64,000 nucleotides of DNA from Acidimicrobiaceae bacterium (GCA_016722025.1 JADKGZ010000003.1:310001-374000), one strand, 5' to 3'; positions 43,981-52,524 are shown, counted from the first letter of the stretch. Numbers and translations are program-made. The notes: generated by a model not told the origin, from the letters alone.

Positions 43981-44604
43981 ATGCAGGTAGCCCTGCTGGT
44001 CGCCACCGGTCTCGCCGCGCTGGCCAACTGGTGGTCACGGTTCCATCACTCCGATCGTGTCGAGGCGTGGGCCAAACCGCTCACCACGATGCTGGTCATC
44101 GGTCTCGCGCTGGCGAACGACTCACCCACCGGGCAGGTGGCCACCGCGGTGATCGCGCTCGCGCTGTGCCTGGAAGGCGACATCGCGCTGATGCCCGCCG
44201 TCGACAAGTTCGTCGTCGGCCTCGCATCGTTCCTGCTCGGCCACCTGGTCTTCATCGTGCTGTTCGCGCAGTACGGCATGCCGCACCTCGCGCTGGGTGC
44301 CATCGCGCTCGTGCTCGTCACCGCGCTCGCGGCAACGGCCGGCCGCCACATCGTGCGCGCCGCCGCCGAGAGTGCCCCCGAGTTGCGCCTACCGGTTGTT
44401 GCCTACCTCGGTGTCATCTCGGCCATGGCGGTGTGCGGGTGGGCAACAGGGCGCGGCTGGGTCATCGCCGGCACCACGTTGTTCGTGGTCAGCGACTCGT
44501 TGCTGGGCTGGCGTCAGTTCGTGCGTTCCCACGCGTGGATGGCGGTGGCCGTGATGGTCACCTACCACGCGGCGATCGTGTCGCTGGCGCTCAGCCTCTG
44601 GTGA
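43981..44604 (+). CDS. YhhN/TMEM86 family membrane protein (lysoplasmalogenase-like)
   Basis: 207 residues with about eight membrane helices. The conserved acidic residues of the family are visible in LEGDIALMPAVDKFVVGLAS, FLLGHLVFIVLFA and FVVSDSLLGWRQFV. Animal TMEM86B hydrolyses the vinyl-ether bond of lysoplasmalogen; the bacterial substrate is not established. It begins seven bases after the sigma/anti-sigma gene, so it is probably in the same transcript. Confidence 0.85.
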   Translation: MQVALLVATGLAALANWWSRFHHSDRVEAWAKPLTTMLVIGLALANDSPTGQVATAVIALALCLEGDIALMPAVDKFVVGLASFLLGHLVFIVLFAQYGMPHLALGAIALVLVTALAATAGRHIVRAAAESAPELRLPVVAYLGVISAMAVCGWATGRGWVIAGTTLFVVSDSLLGWRQFVRSHAWMAVAVMVTYHAAIVSLALSLW

Positions 44605-44613
44605 ACCGCCGGG

Positions 44614-44619
44614 TAGGCT
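44614..44619 (+). promoter_or_regulatory. -10 hexamer TAGGCT, leaderless promoter
   Basis: Ends seven bases before ATG 44627, ahead of the small membrane protein-trxB pair. Confidence 0.5.
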
Positions 44620-44626
44620 CCAGCTC

Positions 44627-44953
44627 ATGCCGGGTAACCCCTTCACCGATCCCAACTGGGCCCCCGACCTCGCCGACACTGTCGAGCGCGCGGTCGGCAA
44701 GGTTCGCACCGTGGCCACCGACAACGCCGTCAAGGCCTCGCGTGGCGTCGTGTTCGGAGTGCTCGCGCTCTTCGTCGGGCTGGTGGCCGTGCCGTTGCTG
44801 GTCATCCTGCTGCTCGGTGTGCTGCGCGAAACCCTTGGCTTCTTCGTCAGCCATGGCCGCGCGGTGTGGATCTCGTACATGGCGCTCGGCGCCATCTTGA
44901 TGATCGCCGGCTTCGTGGCACTGCGCGCCCGCCACAGCAAGGAACCTGCATGA
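44627..44953 (+). CDS. Small membrane protein upstream of trxB
   Basis: 108 residues with an amphipathic N-terminal region (DLADTVERAVGKVRTVA) and two membrane helices (GVLALFVGLVAVPLLVILLL and MALGAILMIAGFVALR). No known family. It overlaps the trxB start by four bases (ATGA), so the two are co-translated. Confidence 0.7.
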   Translation: MPGNPFTDPNWAPDLADTVERAVGKVRTVATDNAVKASRGVVFGVLALFVGLVAVPLLVILLLGVLRETLGFFVSHGRAVWISYMALGAILMIAGFVALRARHSKEPA

Positions 44954-45897
44954 GCCACCACTCGGTGCTCATCATCGGGTCCGGTCCGGCCGGTCTCACC
45001 GCAGCCATCTACACCGCCCGCGCCAACCTGGCACCGCTGGTCATCGAAGGCGAGCCCAGCAGCACCAGCGATCAGCCAGGTGGCCAACTGATGCTCACCA
45101 CCGAGGTCGAGAACTTCCCCGGCTTCCCAGAGGGCATCATGGGCCCCGACCTGATGATGCGGTGTCGTGAGCAGGCCGCTCGGTTCGGTGCAGAGTTCCT
45201 CACCGAGAAGGTCACCGCGGTCGATTTCAGTGAACGACCGTTCAAGGTGTGGGTACGCGACACCGTGCACACGGCCGATGCCGTCATCGTCTCCACTGGC
45301 GCGCAGAGCCTGATGCTGGGCCTCGAGGCGGAGACCCGACTTCTCGGCCACGGCCTCTCCACGTGCGCCACCTGCGACGGCTTCTTCTTCCGTGAGCAGC
45401 TGATCGCCGTGGTCGGCGGTGGCGACAGTGCGGTCGAGGAAGCAACGTTCCTCACCAAGTTCGCGTCCAAGGTCATCCTGGTGGTGCGCCGCGACGAGCT
45501 GCGGGCGAGCAAGATCATGCAAGAGCGAGCACTGGCCAACCCCAAGATCGAGCTGTGCTGGAACACCGTCGTCGACGACCTGCTCGGCACCGACAAGCTC
45601 GAGGGCGCCATCGTGCGCAACGTGGTCACCGGTGAGGTCACCACCTTGCCGGTCACCGGCTTGTTCGTCGCCATCGGGCACCGCCCCAACACCGACCTGT
45701 TCAAGGGCGTGCTGGCGATGGAGGACAACGGCTACCTGATCACCCGACCAGGGTCGTCGTACACCGACATCGAGGGCGTCTTCGCCTGCGGCGACGTGCA
45801 GGATCACACCTATCGCCAGGCCATCACCGCAGCCGGCTCGGGCTGCATGGCTGCAATCGACACCGAACGCTGGCTCGAGTCGACTCACCACGGCTGA
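44950..45897 (+). CDS. trxB: Thioredoxin reductase
   Basis: 315 residues. The FAD-binding GSGPAGLTAAIYTARAN, the redox pair in STCATCDGFFF, the NADPH-binding VVGGGDSAVEEA and the C-terminal FAD segment EGVFACGDVQD are complete. It reduces the thioredoxin encoded 92 bases downstream using NADPH. It sits at the position of trxB2 in mycobacteria. Confidence 0.96.
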   Translation: MSHHSVLIIGSGPAGLTAAIYTARANLAPLVIEGEPSSTSDQPGGQLMLTTEVENFPGFPEGIMGPDLMMRCREQAARFGAEFLTEKVTAVDFSERPFKVWVRDTVHTADAVIVSTGAQSLMLGLEAETRLLGHGLSTCATCDGFFFREQLIAVVGGGDSAVEEATFLTKFASKVILVVRRDELRASKIMQERALANPKIELCWNTVVDDLLGTDKLEGAIVRNVVTGEVTTLPVTGLFVAIGHRPNTDLFKGVLAMEDNGYLITRPGSSYTDIEGVFACGDVQDHTYRQAITAAGSGCMAAIDTERWLESTHHG

Positions 45898-45989
45898 CCC
45901 ACTCGCCGGTGCCGGCGAGCAGGGAATGGCTGCCTCGCCTCGCCGGTTGCAGGGCGCTAGCATCACGTTTCCCAGCGAAAGGACCAGCC

Positions 45990-46325
45990 ATGGCCGATGG
46001 CATCGTCACCCTCACCACATCCACGTTCGATGAGACCGTCGCGTCGAGCGACAAGCCGATTCTCGTCGACTTCTGGGCGGAGTGGTGCGGCCCGTGCAAG
46101 ATGATCGCTCCCATTCTCGGCGAGATCGCCACCGAGCAACCCGGCATCATCATTGCCAAGCTCAACGTCGACGAGAACCCCGACATCGCCATGCGCTTCA
46201 ACGTGATGAGCATTCCTACGCTGTTGATCTTCGACAAGGGTGAGGTGCAGAAGCGCCTCGTTGGCGCCAAGGGCAAGGGCCAACTCCTGCAGGAGCTGAA
46301 CGAATTTCTGCCTACTTCCCGCTGA
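45990..46325 (+). CDS. trxA: Thioredoxin
   Basis: 111 residues. VDFWAEWCGPCKMIAPIL holds the WCGPC active site; NPDIAMRFNVMSIPTLLIFD has the conserved cis-Pro. A TAGCAT hexamer lies ~25 bases upstream and the leader has a GAAAGGA ribosome binding site, so it has its own promoter. The 3' end overlaps the next gene. Confidence 0.96.
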   Translation: MADGIVTLTTSTFDETVASSDKPILVDFWAEWCGPCKMIAPILGEIATEQPGIIIAKLNVDENPDIAMRFNVMSIPTLLIFDKGEVQKRLVGAKGKGQLLQELNEFLPTSR

Positions 46326-47281
46326 CGCCCGGTCAGCGCGGGGAGGCCATTCGCGATCTGCAACGGCGCCTCGGAGCTGCCGGGTTCGCTCCCGTCGGGG
46401 CCGTCGAGGCGGGCGTGTTCTGTGCTGCCACCGAGCAGGCCATGCGCGGCTTCCAGGAAGCCCGCGGGCTGCACGTCGACGGGCGCTGTGACGAACACAG
46501 CTGGATGGCGCTGGTCGAGGCGTCATGGAAGCCCGGCGACCGGCAACTGCTCCTCACCTCGCCCAATCTGCGTGGTGACGATGTCGCCGACCTCCAGTCG
46601 CGTTTGGCGCGCCTGGGCTTCGATTGCGGGCGCGTCGACGGCATCTTCGGTCCGCGCACCTCGCGGGCCTTGGCCGACTTCCAGTCGAACTGCGGCGTCA
46701 CCGCCGACGGCGTGTGCGGGCCAGAGACCATCCGCGGCATCATGCGGGTGAGCGGGCAAACGGGTACCGGGCCCGGAGTCGGCACCGTTCGCGAGCGTGA
46801 GCGTCTCCGAACCGGTTTCGACTCGGTGGCCAACTGCCGCGTGGTGGTCGGGCAGTTCGGGGGCCTCAGCGGGCTCACCCGCGCGCTCGCTCGCGAGTTG
46901 CGTCAGCGCGGCGCGACGGTGATGCCGCTCGACGAACCCGATGCCGTGGCACAGGCCATCGCCGCCAACCACTTCGGTGCCCATGTGTACGTCGGTTTCC
47001 AGAGCACGTCCGAGCAGACGGCGGTGGCCAACTTCTACCAGGTGCCCGCATTCGAGTCGGTGGGCGGCCGAGCGCTGGCCGAGCTGATCGCAGACCAACT
47101 GGCCGCCATACCTGGCCTGGCGCCATGCGCCAGCGGCAGGCGGCTACCCGTCTTGCGCGAGACCCGGATGCCGGCGGTGCTGCTCACCGTCGGCCCGGTG
47201 CGAGCAGCAACCGATGCCGCTCCGGCGTTGGCCACCGCCGTGTTACGAGCGCTCGATCTGTGGATCTTACGCGAAGGGTGA
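46322..47281 (+). CDS. cwlM: CwlM-like regulator: two peptidoglycan-binding domains and a degenerate amidase domain
   Basis: About 319 residues as drawn. Two PG_binding_1 modules are present: GQRGEAIRDLQRRLGAAGF, ending near residue 65, and RGDDVADLQSRLARLGFDCG with GVCGPETIRGIM. The remainder has the Amidase_3 fold but lacks the zinc ligands: the expected D-P-G-H-G-G is VVVGQFGGLSG, and the later His/Glu positions are not visible. This agrees with mycobacterial CwlM, an inactive amidase homologue that, when phosphorylated, activates MurA. No ATG, GTG or TTG exists before the first domain; the drawn start is a CTG overlapping the trxA stop (CTGA). GTG 46415 would cut into the first domain. 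A start by translational coupling or a small indel in the trxA end are both possible. Confidence 0.8.
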   Translation: MTPGQRGEAIRDLQRRLGAAGFAPVGAVEAGVFCAATEQAMRGFQEARGLHVDGRCDEHSWMALVEASWKPGDRQLLLTSPNLRGDDVADLQSRLARLGFDCGRVDGIFGPRTSRALADFQSNCGVTADGVCGPETIRGIMRVSGQTGTGPGVGTVRERERLRTGFDSVANCRVVVGQFGGLSGLTRALARELRQRGATVMPLDEPDAVAQAIAANHFGAHVYVGFQSTSEQTAVANFYQVPAFESVGGRALAELIADQLAAIPGLAPCASGRRLPVLRETRMPAVLLTVGPVRAATDAAPALATAVLRALDLWILREG

Positions 47282-47285
47282 GCTT

Positions 47286-47294
47286 TTATCCACA
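47286..47294 (+). promoter_or_regulatory. Consensus DnaA box
   Basis: TTATCCACA, a perfect match to the canonical DnaA box, lies five bases after the cwlM stop in the interval between the convergent cwlM and parB genes. Confidence 0.55.
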
Positions 47295-47315
47295 GGGTTG
47301 TCACCAGGTGTGCGT

Positions 47316-47333
47316 AACCCTCATGGTGAGGTT
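47316..47333. terminator. Possible bidirectional terminator between cwlM and parB
   Basis: AACC(C)TCA pairs with TGAGGTT around a TGG loop with one bulge, followed by TTTCTC. It lies between two convergent stops, where a terminator is expected. The stem is short. Confidence 0.35.
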
Positions 47334-47363
47334 TTCTCACAAATCACCACTCTGAGTGTGAAA

Positions 47364-48290
47364 CTAGACGCTGCCTTCACTTGCTGTGGTCATGTGGTGG
47401 TAGATCCGCTCCAGATCCTCGAGGTCTGCGAACTCGATCACCACCTTGCCCTTGCTCGTCCCCATCGTGACGCTCACGCGTGTGGACAAGTAGTCCGCGA
47501 GCAGCTCCTCCAGCTCGAGGAGCCCCGGAGGCCGCAGCCTCGTCGCGCCCGAAAGACCGGCGCCATCGCTGACGCGGGCGGTGGGTTGTGGCGGTTCGTC
47601 GGGCTCGGAAGCGCCACCTCGATCGCGCACGGCCTCTTCCAAGGCTCGCACCGACCAGCTCTCGGCGACCGCTCTGCGCGCCAACTGCTCCTGGAACGCG
47701 CGGTCGGGTGTGCCCAACAACGCCTTGGCATGACCTGCCGACAAGCGCCCATCGGCCAGCAGTGCCTGGATGGCGGCAGGAAGCGACAGGAGTCGCAGCG
47801 TGTTGGTGACCGAGGAACGACTCTTGCCCACTCTCGACGAGACCTGCTCGTGAGTGAGCGAGAAGTCTTCGATCAGTTGCTGATAGGCCGATGCTTCCTC
47901 GAGCGGGGTGAGGTCTTTGCGATGCAGGTTCTCCACCAACGCGCGCTCGACCGAGCCCAGATCGTCGGTGGTTCTGACGATGGCCGGAATGACGGCCAGA
48001 CCGGCGCGCCGAGCTGCTCGCCAGCGGCGCTCGCCGGCGATCAGCTCGTAGGTACCGGCCTCACTGGCCGGGCGCACCAACACCGGCTGGAGCACACCGA
48101 TCTCGCGCACCGAAGCAGCGAGCTCTGCCAGCGACTCTTCGTCGAAGTGCACACGCGGCTGATGAGGGTTGGGCACGATGCTGCCGATGGGCAGCTCCTC
48201 CAAACGAGGCTGGTCGCCGCTCACCACTGCCGCTGCATCGGCGGGAATGAGCGCACCGAGCCCTTTACCGAGTCCGCTGAGCCGCGCCAC
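47364..48290 (-). CDS. parB: Chromosome-partitioning protein ParB
   Basis: 308 residues. SGLGKGLGALIP is the N-terminal ParA-contact region. IVPNPHQPRVHFDEESLAEL begins the CTPase core and TYELIAGERRWRAARRAG is the GERRxRA nucleotide motif. VSSRVGKSRSSVTNTLRLL is the helix-turn-helix that reads parS; the C-terminal dimerisation domain ends IEFADLEDLERIYHHM. GTG 48290 gives the typical N-terminus; ATG 48329 is also in frame. Either start overlaps the end of parA. Confidence 0.95.
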   Translation of the reverse strand: MARLSGLGKGLGALIPADAAAVVSGDQPRLEELPIGSIVPNPHQPRVHFDEESLAELAASVREIGVLQPVLVRPASEAGTYELIAGERRWRAARRAGLAVIPAIVRTTDDLGSVERALVENLHRKDLTPLEEASAYQQLIEDFSLTHEQVSSRVGKSRSSVTNTLRLLSLPAAIQALLADGRLSAGHAKALLGTPDRAFQEQLARRAVAESWSVRALEEAVRDRGGASEPDEPPQPTARVSDGAGLSGATRLRPPGLLELEELLADYLSTRVSVTMGTSKGKVVIEFADLEDLERIYHHMTTASEGSV

Positions 48291-49071
48291 CGCTGACCTC
48301 CTTGGCGACACCGCGGTATGCCGTGGCACCGCGTGAGGTGGGGTCGAAGGTGATGATCGGCTGGCCGAACGACGGTGCCTCGGAGAGCCGCACCGTGCGG
48401 GGCACGACCGTGCGGCACACCTTCTCGCCGAAATGCTCGCGCACTTCCTTCACCACTTGTTCCGCCAGCTTGGTGCGAGCGTCGTACATCACACACACGA
48501 TGGTGCTCACCTCCAGCTGTGGGTTGAGGTTGCGTTTGACAAGATCCACGTTGCGCAGCAACTGACCGAGGCCCTCCAGTGCGTAGTACTCGCATTGGAT
48601 GGGTACCAGCACCTCCGACGCCGCATTCAATCCGTTGACGGTGAGCAGGCCCAGCGATGGCGGGCAATCGATGAGCACGTAGTCGTAGTCGTCGAGCACG
48701 CCGGCGATTGCCTTGCGGAGCCGGTTCTCGCGACTGAACGCCGGGACGAGCTCGATCTCGGCGCCGGCAAGGTCGAGGCTGGCCGGTGCCACGAAGAGGT
48801 TCTTCACCGACGACGGCTCGACGCAGTTCTCCAATGGCACCTCATGCATGATCACGTGGTACATCGAGGTTTCGAGCCCACGGTTGTCGATGCCGAGCCC
48901 GGTGGACGCATTGCCTTGCGGGTCGAGATCGACGATCAGGGTTCGATACCCGAGCTCGGCCAGGCAGGCACCGAGGTTGACGGTGGTGGTGGTCTTGCCC
49001 ACCCCACCCTTCTGGTTGGCAACAGCTATGACACGTGGAAGGGAACGGCTACCGGTTGCGGTTGCGGTCAT
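48265..49071 (-). CDS. parA: Chromosome-partitioning ATPase ParA
   Basis: 268 residues. The deviant Walker A ANQKGGVGKTTTTVNLGA, Walker A' TLIVDLDPQGNASTGLG and Walker B YDYVLIDCPPSLGLLTVN are complete. DNA-bound ATP-ParA moves ParB-parS complexes apart. A leader with AGGAG precedes the ATG. Ends by overlapping parB. Confidence 0.96.
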   Translation of the reverse strand: MTATATGSRSLPRVIAVANQKGGVGKTTTTVNLGACLAELGYRTLIVDLDPQGNASTGLGIDNRGLETSMYHVIMHEVPLENCVEPSSVKNLFVAPASLDLAGAEIELVPAFSRENRLRKAIAGVLDDYDYVLIDCPPSLGLLTVNGLNAASEVLVPIQCEYYALEGLGQLLRNVDLVKRNLNPQLEVSTIVCVMYDARTKLAEQVVKEVREHFGEKVCRTVVPRTVRLSEAPSFGQPIITFDPTSRGATAYRGVAKEVSGGAAQRTR

Positions 49072-49218
49072 CGAGGAACAACTCCTGCACGCTCAGGCCC
49101 AATGAGCAGCATTCGGCGGGGGCGATGTGCGCAGGATAGCGGAGATCAGCCGCTCGCCGGTGCATGGCCAGCCCATGCGCGTGCGGATGTGCATCCGATC
49201 CGCGGTGCAGCGAGCGGA

Positions 49219-49234
49219 TGTTCCACGTGGAACC
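49219..49234. promoter_or_regulatory. parS site 1
   Basis: TGTTCCACGTGGAACC, one mismatch from a perfect 16-bp palindrome, matches the chromosomal parS consensus with C/G in place of T/A at the fifth position. It lies between rsmG and parA. Confidence 0.85.
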
Positions 49235-49272
49235 CTCGGCGCCGTCTTCCGCTGCGCAGACCCCGCCGGTCA

Positions 49273-49288
49273 TGTTCCACGTGGAACA
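49273..49288. promoter_or_regulatory. parS site 2
   Basis: TGTTCCACGTGGAACA, a perfect 16-bp palindrome, 38 bases from site 1 and just beyond the rsmG stop. The pair should nucleate ParB clamps next to the origin. Confidence 0.9.
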
Positions 49289-49299
49289 GCGGACGACGG

Positions 49300-49839
49300 C
49301 TACAACCGAAGGAACCGACGAACACCCAGCTCACGGCCCAGATCGCGTAGACCAGCAGCATCGAGGACGGCCGCTGGCCACCGAGACGCGTCGGTCTCGG
49401 GCGGCTCGCTCACCACCAGCACACCGCCGGTGCGCAGCAACGCGCCGGCCCAACGGGCGGTGATCGCGGGTGCGGCGAAACTGCGGGCGGTCACGGCATC
49501 GAACTGGTGCGGAGCACGGGCAGCCAGCGTCTTGACGTCGTCGGCCACCACCGTCACCCGGTCGCTCAACGCCAACGCGCGCACGGCACGCGACAGCAGG
49601 TCGGCACGCGAGTGCCGGCGCTCGACCAACGTCACCCGCAGGTCGTCACGCCGCACCGCGATCACCAGCCCCGGCAACCCTCCACCGGAGCCGAGATCCA
49701 CGAGCGTGGTCGCCGTGCCCGGCACGGAGGCGACGAACTGGTCTGCATGCGCGATGGCCAGCTCCAGCGACGACTCACCGATTGCGCCGCGCACCTGCAT
49801 GGTGCGCAGCGCAGTGACCAGTGCGGTGTCGTCAGTCAT
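49300..49839 (-). CDS. rsmG: 16S rRNA (guanine527-N7)-methyltransferase
   Basis: 179 residues, shorter than the usual ~210 because the N-terminal helical part is reduced. The AdoMet motif LVDLGSGGGLPGLVIAV and the VERRHSRADLL helix are typical, as are RVTVVADDVKTLA and FDAVTARSFAAP. Methylates G527 in the decoding region; loss gives low-level streptomycin resistance. The start overlaps jag by eight bases. Confidence 0.93.
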   Translation of the reverse strand: MTDDTALVTALRTMQVRGAIGESSLELAIAHADQFVASVPGTATTLVDLGSGGGLPGLVIAVRRDDLRVTLVERRHSRADLLSRAVRALALSDRVTVVADDVKTLAARAPHQFDAVTARSFAAPAITARWAGALLRTGGVLVVSEPPETDASRWPAAVLDAAGLRDLGRELGVRRFLRL

Positions 49840-50818
49840 TCGCCGGGGCGATGATGACCCGGCGATACGGGTCATCACCTTCCGAGCGCGTTGCAATCCC
49901 GGCGGCACCCGACAGCGTGTCGTGGATGATCTTGCGATCCGCCGATGACATCGGCTCCAGCACGCGAGCAACACCGGAGCTCTTCACTTCGTCGGCCATC
50001 TGGTTGGCGAACGCTCCCAGGGCAACCCGCCGGCGCTCGCGATAGCCACCGACATCGACACGAAGACGAGTGTCATGATCACCGAGCCGGCGCTGCGCGG
50101 CAACCCGCGCCAGATCCTGCACTGCCTGCAGCGTGGTGCCGCGGGGACCCACCAACAGGCCGAGCTCCTGGCCATGCACTCGCACCTCGAGGTCGTCGCC
50201 GTCTTCCAACAGCTCGGCAGTACCGGACAGCCCAAAGGCCGACACCAGCTCGGTCATGAACCGAACCGCTTCTTCGCCCACCTGGCGTGCATCCACGAGC
50301 TGCTCCTTGCGTTCGTTGTCGGTCGTGACCCTGTCGTCGTTGGTTGTCGTGCCGCTGGCTGTCGTGCCGCTGGCTGTCGTGCCGCTGGCTGTCGCGGCGT
50401 TCGCCGGCCTGGCTTTCGAGCGCGAGGTGTTCGACGCCTTGGCAGCGGCGGGCTTGGCATCGGACGGCTTGGTGTTCGACAACGCGGCCGAATCCTCAGC
50501 GGCGGTCGCTGCTTTCGGTGCCCGCGGTGCGCGTGGGGCACGCTGGCGGGGTGCGGGGGACTGGTCGGTCGTGGCAGTGGTGTCAGCCTTGTCAGCCTTC
50601 TCGCTGCGCTTGCGGTCGCGCCGATCAACCTTCTGCCGTGCCTGCGTGGGCCGCACACGAGCACGCACGCGGGCTTCGCCACGTACTCGCCCGAAGAGGC
50701 CCTGCTTGGGTTCCTCGAGCACTTCGAAGTCGGCATCCTCTTCGTGCACGCCCAACTGATCGAGGGCTCGTTCTTTGGCCTCTTCGATCGTCTTGCCGAT
50801 CGTCTCTACCCATTCCAT
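49832..50818 (-). CDS. jag: Jag/KhpB family RNA-binding protein
   Basis: 328 residues. The Jag_N domain begins MEWVETIGKTIEEAKERALD. A ~150-residue basic Ala/Pro/Thr linker follows, with three ASGTT repeats. The KH domain has LLVGPRGTTLQAVQDLA and the R3H domain ends DDPYRRVIIAP with the R-x-x-x-H-like LEPMSSADRKIIHDTL. It binds RNA and, in Gram-positive bacteria, affects cell-wall elongation. Lies directly downstream of yidC. Confidence 0.92.
   Translation of the reverse strand: MEWVETIGKTIEEAKERALDQLGVHEEDADFEVLEEPKQGLFGRVRGEARVRARVRPTQARQKVDRRDRKRSEKADKADTTATTDQSPAPRQRAPRAPRAPKAATAAEDSAALSNTKPSDAKPAAAKASNTSRSKARPANAATASGTTASGTTASGTTTNDDRVTTDNERKEQLVDARQVGEEAVRFMTELVSAFGLSGTAELLEDGDDLEVRVHGQELGLLVGPRGTTLQAVQDLARVAAQRRLGDHDTRLRVDVGGYRERRRVALGAFANQMADEVKSSGVARVLEPMSSADRKIIHDTLSGAAGIATRSEGDDPYRRVIIAPAND
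50344..50390 (-). repeat. 15-bp tandem repeat in the jag linker
   Basis: On the plus strand TGTCGTGCCGCTGGC occurs three times in a row, encoding ASGTT repeats on the minus strand. In-frame, like the other linker repeats in this window. Confidence 0.85.
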
Positions 50819-50831
50819 GCTGTCTGACCTG

Positions 50832-51905
50832 CTACTTCTTCTTGGGGGAGCGGCTGGAGCCGTCGGGCCGCGCAGCCTTCCCGGTGGATGCTGGACGAGC
50901 CGCTGAACGCCCCGTGGCGGGGGTCGGCTTGTTCTTGGGTGGCGTGACGCGCTTGCTGACGGTGCTGCTCGGTGCCGGCTTCGAGTCCTTCGCGGCGGTC
51001 ATTTCACGCTTGGCCTGGGCGAACATCCCACCGCCGCCACCGTCCTTCTTGGCGATCTCGCGCGCCTCGTCGCCGGCGCGTTGCGCAACACGGCCCAGGG
51101 ACTCTTCGCCCTTGTAGAAGCGGTGCGTGATGTAGAAGTTGAGGCCGATGCGGAACACGGCTTGGGCCATGTAGTAGATGACCAGGCCGGTGAGGTAGAA
51201 CACCAGGAACACGGCGAACACGACCGGCAGGTACTGCATCAGCTTCTGCTGCATCGGCGACACCGACGGCGACACTGCGGCACGAGACGCCACCATCCGC
51301 TGCTGCACGTAGTAGAGCACGCCCAGGGCCACCACCAGCAAGGCGTAGACCACGCCCTCCCCGAAGGATTCGGAGATCACCTGGTAGGGCCGGCGGGACA
51401 GGTCGAGTCCCCACGCCAACATCTCGTTCTGGCCGGCGAGCGACTTGTACAACGCCGTGGAGTGATCCAGGTACTGCGGGCTGAACATCTTGCGGCCGTC
51501 GGTGTACGTGCCGCACACGGCAGCGATCTTGCCCTCGCTGTCGGGGCTGCAGGTCACCGTCGTGGAGAGGCCGTGCAGCACCCGGAACATGATGATGAAC
51601 ACCGGCATCTGCAGCAGCAGCGGCAGGCACGAGGCCAACGGATTGACCTTGTGCTCCTGATAGAGCTTCATCATCTCTTCGTTGAGCTTCTGACGGTCGC
51701 CGCGGTACTGGTTCTGCAGCTTCTTCATCTGCGGCTGCAGCTTCTGCATCTCCAGCATCCCCTTGGTGCTCTTCAGCACCAGCGGAGCGGTGACCAGCAT
51801 CACCACGAACGCGATCATCGAGATGGCGATGATGTAGTTGTGGGTGAAGCTGTAGAACCAGGCCAGGAGCCTGGCTGGCTGTTCGAAGAACTGGATGGCG
51901 ATCAT
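50832..51905 (-). CDS. yidC: Membrane protein insertase YidC/OxaI
   Basis: 357 residues. The membrane core runs from LLAWFYSFTHNYIIAISMIA with the coiled loop LEMQKLQPQMKKLQNQYRGD and the helix LASCLPLLLQMPVFIIMFRV to QQKLMQYLPVVFAVFLVFYL. A basic Lys/Ser/Pro-rich tail binds the ribosome. It inserts membrane proteins alone or with SecYEG. Its ATG overlaps the yidD stop. Confidence 0.95.
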   Translation of the reverse strand: MIAIQFFEQPARLLAWFYSFTHNYIIAISMIAFVVMLVTAPLVLKSTKGMLEMQKLQPQMKKLQNQYRGDRQKLNEEMMKLYQEHKVNPLASCLPLLLQMPVFIIMFRVLHGLSTTVTCSPDSEGKIAAVCGTYTDGRKMFSPQYLDHSTALYKSLAGQNEMLAWGLDLSRRPYQVISESFGEGVVYALLVVALGVLYYVQQRMVASRAAVSPSVSPMQQKLMQYLPVVFAVFLVFYLTGLVIYYMAQAVFRIGLNFYITHRFYKGEESLGRVAQRAGDEAREIAKKDGGGGGMFAQAKREMTAAKDSKPAPSSTVSKRVTPPKNKPTPATGRSAARPASTGKAARPDGSSRSPKKK

Positions 51906-52177
51906 GCGAAGAGACCCTTGTCCTGACGAGACGTCGTGTGTGGCGTCGTGTGTGAAGTCGTGTGAGATGCAGCAGTGGCGTGGGGATCAGGCTCGCGCAG
52001 CGGCACGGGATCCCAGCCCGACGGCCCGAACGGGCGGCAACGCAGCAACCGGCGCAGGGTGAGCCACGAGCCCCGGAACGAACCGTGCACCTGCAGCGAC
52101 TCGACCGCGTAGCTGCTGCACGAAGGTGTGAAGCGGCACGGTGACGGCCGGCCTTCCATCGCCCGCTGATAGGCCAT
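51902..52177 (-). CDS. yidD: YidD family membrane-protein insertion efficiency factor
   Basis: 91 residues from ATG 52177. CRFTPSCSSYAVESLQVHGS carries the conserved cysteine motif, followed by LTLRRLLRCRPFGPSGWDPV. The tail is an unusual His/Thr-rich repeat (HTTSHTTPHTT). The family N-terminus (RLIRLVMAYQRAM) extends three to seven residues above this ATG with no standard start codon; a CTG overlapping the rnpA stop would restore it. Confidence 0.9.
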   Translation of the reverse strand: MAYQRAMEGRPSPCRFTPSCSSYAVESLQVHGSFRGSWLTLRRLLRCRPFGPSGWDPVPLREPDPHATAASHTTSHTTPHTTSRQDKGLFA

Positions 52178-52188
52178 GACCAGGCGGA

Positions 52189-52524
52189 TCAGGCGCGAAT
52201 GCGAGCGAGCAGCTGCTGCAGATCGAACTGCAGTTCGACGAACGATCGCGTGCCTGCGGCCGGCTGCGCGCCGAACAGGTACGAGCCCGGCGGCAGCCCG
52301 CGCGCGGACGACTCCTGCCGCAACATGGCCCGCAGCCGCCGGCGAACACGGTTGCGTACGACGGCGGGCCCGAGCGCGCGACCCAGGGCGTACGCCACAC
52401 GCGGGGGTGTGACGGTGCCTGGAGGATCGAGGACGTAGGTGCACCACAGCACTCCGGCCCGAGCGCGCCGCCCTTGCGAGGCAATGCGCGTAAACGCGCT
52501 GCGCTCTCGGATGCGCCAGATCAA
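52189..52524 (-). CDS. rnpA: Ribonuclease P protein component
   Basis: 111 residues. The RNR motif is present as VVRNRVRRRLRAMLRQ; the N-terminus IWRIRERSAFTRIASQGRRA is typical. It binds the RNase P RNA (not in this window) and assists 5' maturation of tRNAs. The TTG start overlaps the rpmH stop (TTGA); no ATG or GTG is available near the conserved N-terminus. Confidence 0.92.
   Translation of the reverse strand: MIWRIRERSAFTRIASQGRRARAGVLWCTYVLDPPGTVTPPRVAYALGRALGPAVVRNRVRRRLRAMLRQESSARGLPPGSYLFGAQPAAGTRSFVELQFDLQQLLARIRA

Noticed and set aside
49146..49361. Small minus-strand frame with FHVEH repeats between rsmG and parA
   Set aside because: FHVEH is simply the translation of the two parS palindromes.
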